Origin: Alphaproteobacteria bacterium
GTDB lineage: Bacteria; Pseudomonadota; Alphaproteobacteria; Sneathiellales; Sneathiellaceae
Assembly (NCBI GenBank): GCA_006226265.1
Contig: SBHH01000113.1
Span: 1 to 8,256, forward strand
DNA: 8,256 bases
Reading direction: 5' to 3'
Shown here piece after piece: positions 7,021 to 8,256 of this stretch. The notes under the pieces are model-generated. The model was not told the DNA's origin, searched no databases, and worked only from the letters and a program-made list of their open reading frames with translations. Position numbers and translations under genes: made by a program. Numbering within the stretch: the stretch's first letter is position 1; each line of letters starts with the position of its first letter.

Positions 7021-7298
7021 CCGAATGTCCGGGGACATTTGACTGGCGACAGTGCAATTTGCTGCGGAAATACTGTTCATAAACCTGACTTTTTCACTAC
7101 GGTTTCCCGCAGGCCCCTGCATATGCGCGAATTTGCCTAAAAAGTCAAGGAAAGATGAAAAGAGGGTTAATTGGAAAAGAGCATTTCAATCCATTTGTTT
7201 TCCGGGTTTTCATCTTCCCTGCCACCGCATAAGATAGCCCGGTGAAATGTCAGAGTTAAAGCCGGACAATAAATACTCCGGAGACAGAAAGGTCTGTT
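7021..7298. other. Gene-free divergent region between rhlE and mscS
   Basis: Together with the rhlE leader this makes 370 bases with no convincing gene. It must hold the promoters of both divergent genes, but no box pair stands out. TTTTCA (7207-7212) and TAAGAT (7230-7235), 17 bases apart, each match consensus in four of six positions and could serve mscS. The short frames here lack family features, and their composition differs from neighbouring genes. The main visible structure is the inverted repeat at 7149-7218. Confidence 0.6.
7149..7218. repeat. 70-base nested inverted repeat upstream of mscS
   Basis: AAGATGAAAA (7152-7161) is a perfect reverse complement of TTTTCATCTT (7207-7216). 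With one bulged A, a further GG/CC pair extends it on each side. Inside, GGAAAA (7173-7178) matches TTTTCC (7198-7203). No T-tract follows on the plus strand. It could be a structured leader or small RNA, or a double binding site; the right arm overlaps a weak candidate -35 box of mscS. Confidence 0.5.
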
Positions 7299-8114
7299 AT
7301 GGAACTGCAAAATATCGTTGATGAAGTCATGCTGGTCGTCACGACCTACGGCCTTAATGTTATTGGCGCGATCATTATCCTGATCATCGGCAATATCATT
7401 TCGAAATGGATACCCTCAATCCTGAGAAAGATTATGAACCGGCGGGATATCGATCCGACCGTTATCGGCTTTCTCTGCAGCCTGACCCGTTTTGCCCTGC
7501 TGGCTATTACAATCTTGCTGGTTCTTGCACAGTTCGGCGTCCAGACCGCCAGCCTGATCGCCGTTCTTGGCGCCGCCGGCCTCGCCATCGGTCTCGCCCT
7601 TCAGGGGACGCTCAGCAATGTGGCGGGCGGCGTGATGCTGCTTATTTTCCGCCCTATGCGCGTCGGGAACTATGTTGAGGCAGGTGGTCATGGCGGCACG
7701 GTCAAGAATATCGGCCTTTTCACGACCGAACTTGCGACCCCCGACAATATCCAGATCATCGTGCCGAACTCTTCGGTCTGGGGAAATGCGATCCGTAACT
7801 TCAGCTTCCATCCGACACGGCGCATGGACCTCGTGATAGGCATTTCCTATGAGGATGATATCGACAAGGCCCGCAGCATCATCGAGCGGTTGATCCTTGC
7901 CGATGAACGCTCCCACAAAGAGCCTGCACCGGTGATCGAGGTGATCGAGCTTGCTGATAGTTCGGTGAATTTCACGGTCCGTGTCTGGTGCGATAACGGC
8001 AATTACTTCCCGCTTAAATTCGCGCTTACCAAGGCGATCAAGCAGACGTTCGATGCGGAAGGGGTCAGCATCCCGTTCCCGCAGCGTGATGTGCATCTGA
8101 TCAAGGAAGACTAA
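7299..8114 (+). CDS. mscS: MscS-family small-conductance mechanosensitive channel
   Basis: Inner-membrane channel that opens under membrane tension and releases solutes on hypo-osmotic shock. The 271 residues match the short E. coli-type MscS (286) in layout: TM1 about 18-38, TM2 about 55-80, pore-lining TM3 from about 83, then a cytoplasmic beta and alpha/beta cage. TM3 carries the Gly/Ala pattern GAAGLAIGLALQGTLSN. Leu95 and Leu99 align with the E. coli gate residues Leu105 and Leu109, and Gly103 with the hinge Gly113. FRPMRVGNYV follows, then IIVPNS, VRVW and the closing FDAEGVSIPFPQRDVHL. There is no large N-terminal extension of the MscK type. AAAGG at 7288-7292, six bases before the ATG, supports the start. 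The gene is monocistronic, with a strong terminator 15 bases after the stop. It has no evident functional tie to the divergent helicase. Confidence 0.92.
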   Translation: MELQNIVDEVMLVVTTYGLNVIGAIIILIIGNIISKWIPSILRKIMNRRDIDPTVIGFLCSLTRFALLAITILLVLAQFGVQTASLIAVLGAAGLAIGLALQGTLSNVAGGVMLLIFRPMRVGNYVEAGGHGGTVKNIGLFTTELATPDNIQIIVPNSSVWGNAIRNFSFHPTRRMDLVIGISYEDDIDKARSIIERLILADERSHKEPAPVIEVIELADSSVNFTVRVWCDNGNYFPLKFALTKAIKQTFDAEGVSIPFPQRDVHLIKED

Positions 8115-8129
8115 GCTCCGTCTTTTGGG

Positions 8130-8160
8130 GACCGGCGGTTATTCAGCCGCCGGTCTTTTT
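8130..8160 (+). terminator. Intrinsic terminator of mscS
   Basis: GACCGGCGG (8130-8138) pairs perfectly with CCGCCGGTC (8147-8155) around an eight-base loop and is followed by TTTTT (8156-8160), a classic rho-independent terminator. On the minus strand no T-run follows the stem, so for the converging gene it would act as a 3'-end stabiliser at most. Confidence 0.92.
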
Positions 8161-8256
8161 ATGTCCGGCGCCTGTTCCAGGGGTTCCAGATTGCGAAGCT
8201 CGGCAATGACCGCACGGCCAAGCTCATTGATACGGAGTTCCGGATATTGGGCCGTC
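8139..8256 (-). CDS. C-terminal end of an unidentified gene, cut by right window edge
   Basis: A minus-strand frame enters from the right edge and runs 38 codons to TAA at 8141-8139. Its peptide begins TAQYPELRINELGRAVIAEL and continues with RNLEPLEQAPDIKRPAAE. The balance of charged and hydrophobic residues, the helical period of the first half and the codon choice (GAG, CTT, GGC, GCC, CGC) match real genes in this window; the opposite strand gives a Ser/Arg-rich shadow. It converges with mscS, and the stop codon falls in the loop of the mscS terminator, so the last codons form one arm of that hairpin. I do not recognise the family; the fragment is a polar, Pro/Ala-rich C-terminal tail after a short helix. 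Only the sequence to the right can identify it. Confidence 0.6.
   Translation of the reverse strand, partial: TAQYPELRINELGRAVIAELRNLEPLEQAPDIKRPAAE

Noticed and set aside
7262..7282. CCGGA/TCCGG inverted repeat just before the mscS ribosome binding site.
   Set aside because: Only five base pairs with a loop of about eleven bases, and the Shine-Dalgarno itself is left unpaired; too weak to call a regulatory element.
8161..8256. A plus-strand frame starting with ATG after the mscS terminator.
   Set aside because: Its translation is dominated by Ser and Arg and no ribosome binding site stands before it; the minus-strand frame has better coding character.

Overview
The window looks like chromosomal DNA from an alphaproteobacterium. 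This rests on a moderately high-GC, codon-biased coding style, on a sulfite-dehydrogenase-type molybdoenzyme operon of the kind known from marine Rhodobacterales and relatives, and on an RhlE-type helicase and MscS channel of ordinary proteobacterial form. Genus cannot be fixed from sequence alone. I see no insertion sequence, prophage, CRISPR array, tRNA or rRNA.

Left part (1-773): the 3' part of a sigma-70 family (ECF-like) sigma factor gene. Its reading frame is open to the left edge, and region 2 begins well upstream of the first ATG, so the gene is cut by the window. A 124-base gap with a small nested inverted repeat and a good ribosome binding site leads into the next operon.

Centre (774-5477): a tight three-gene operon encoding a cytoplasmic molybdopterin oxidoreductase catalytic subunit without a Tat signal, a four-cluster [4Fe-4S] ferredoxin-like subunit and an eight-helix DmsC-type membrane anchor. 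The best reading is SoeABC, which oxidises sulfite to sulfate in the cytoplasm and passes electrons through the iron-sulfur subunit and anchor to the quinone pool. The genes overlap or lie 13 bases apart, so they are probably co-transcribed. A terminator usable from both strands separates them from a convergent gene.

Right part (5546-8256): an RhlE-type DEAD-box RNA helicase on the minus strand, with a leader that folds into two consecutive hairpins and holds a tiny upstream ORF ending on the helicase Shine-Dalgarno. A 370-base gene-free divergent region follows, containing a 70-base nested inverted repeat. Next comes an MscS-type mechanosensitive channel on the plus strand with a strong intrinsic terminator. 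The last 118 bases hold the 3' end of an unidentified minus-strand gene whose stop codon lies in the loop of that terminator.

Most of the window is ordinary accessory and housekeeping content. No clearly new multi-gene system is visible. The most interesting points are the sigma gene next to the soe operon, the structured helicase leader, the unexplained inverted repeat upstream of the channel gene and the unannotated gene end at the right edge.
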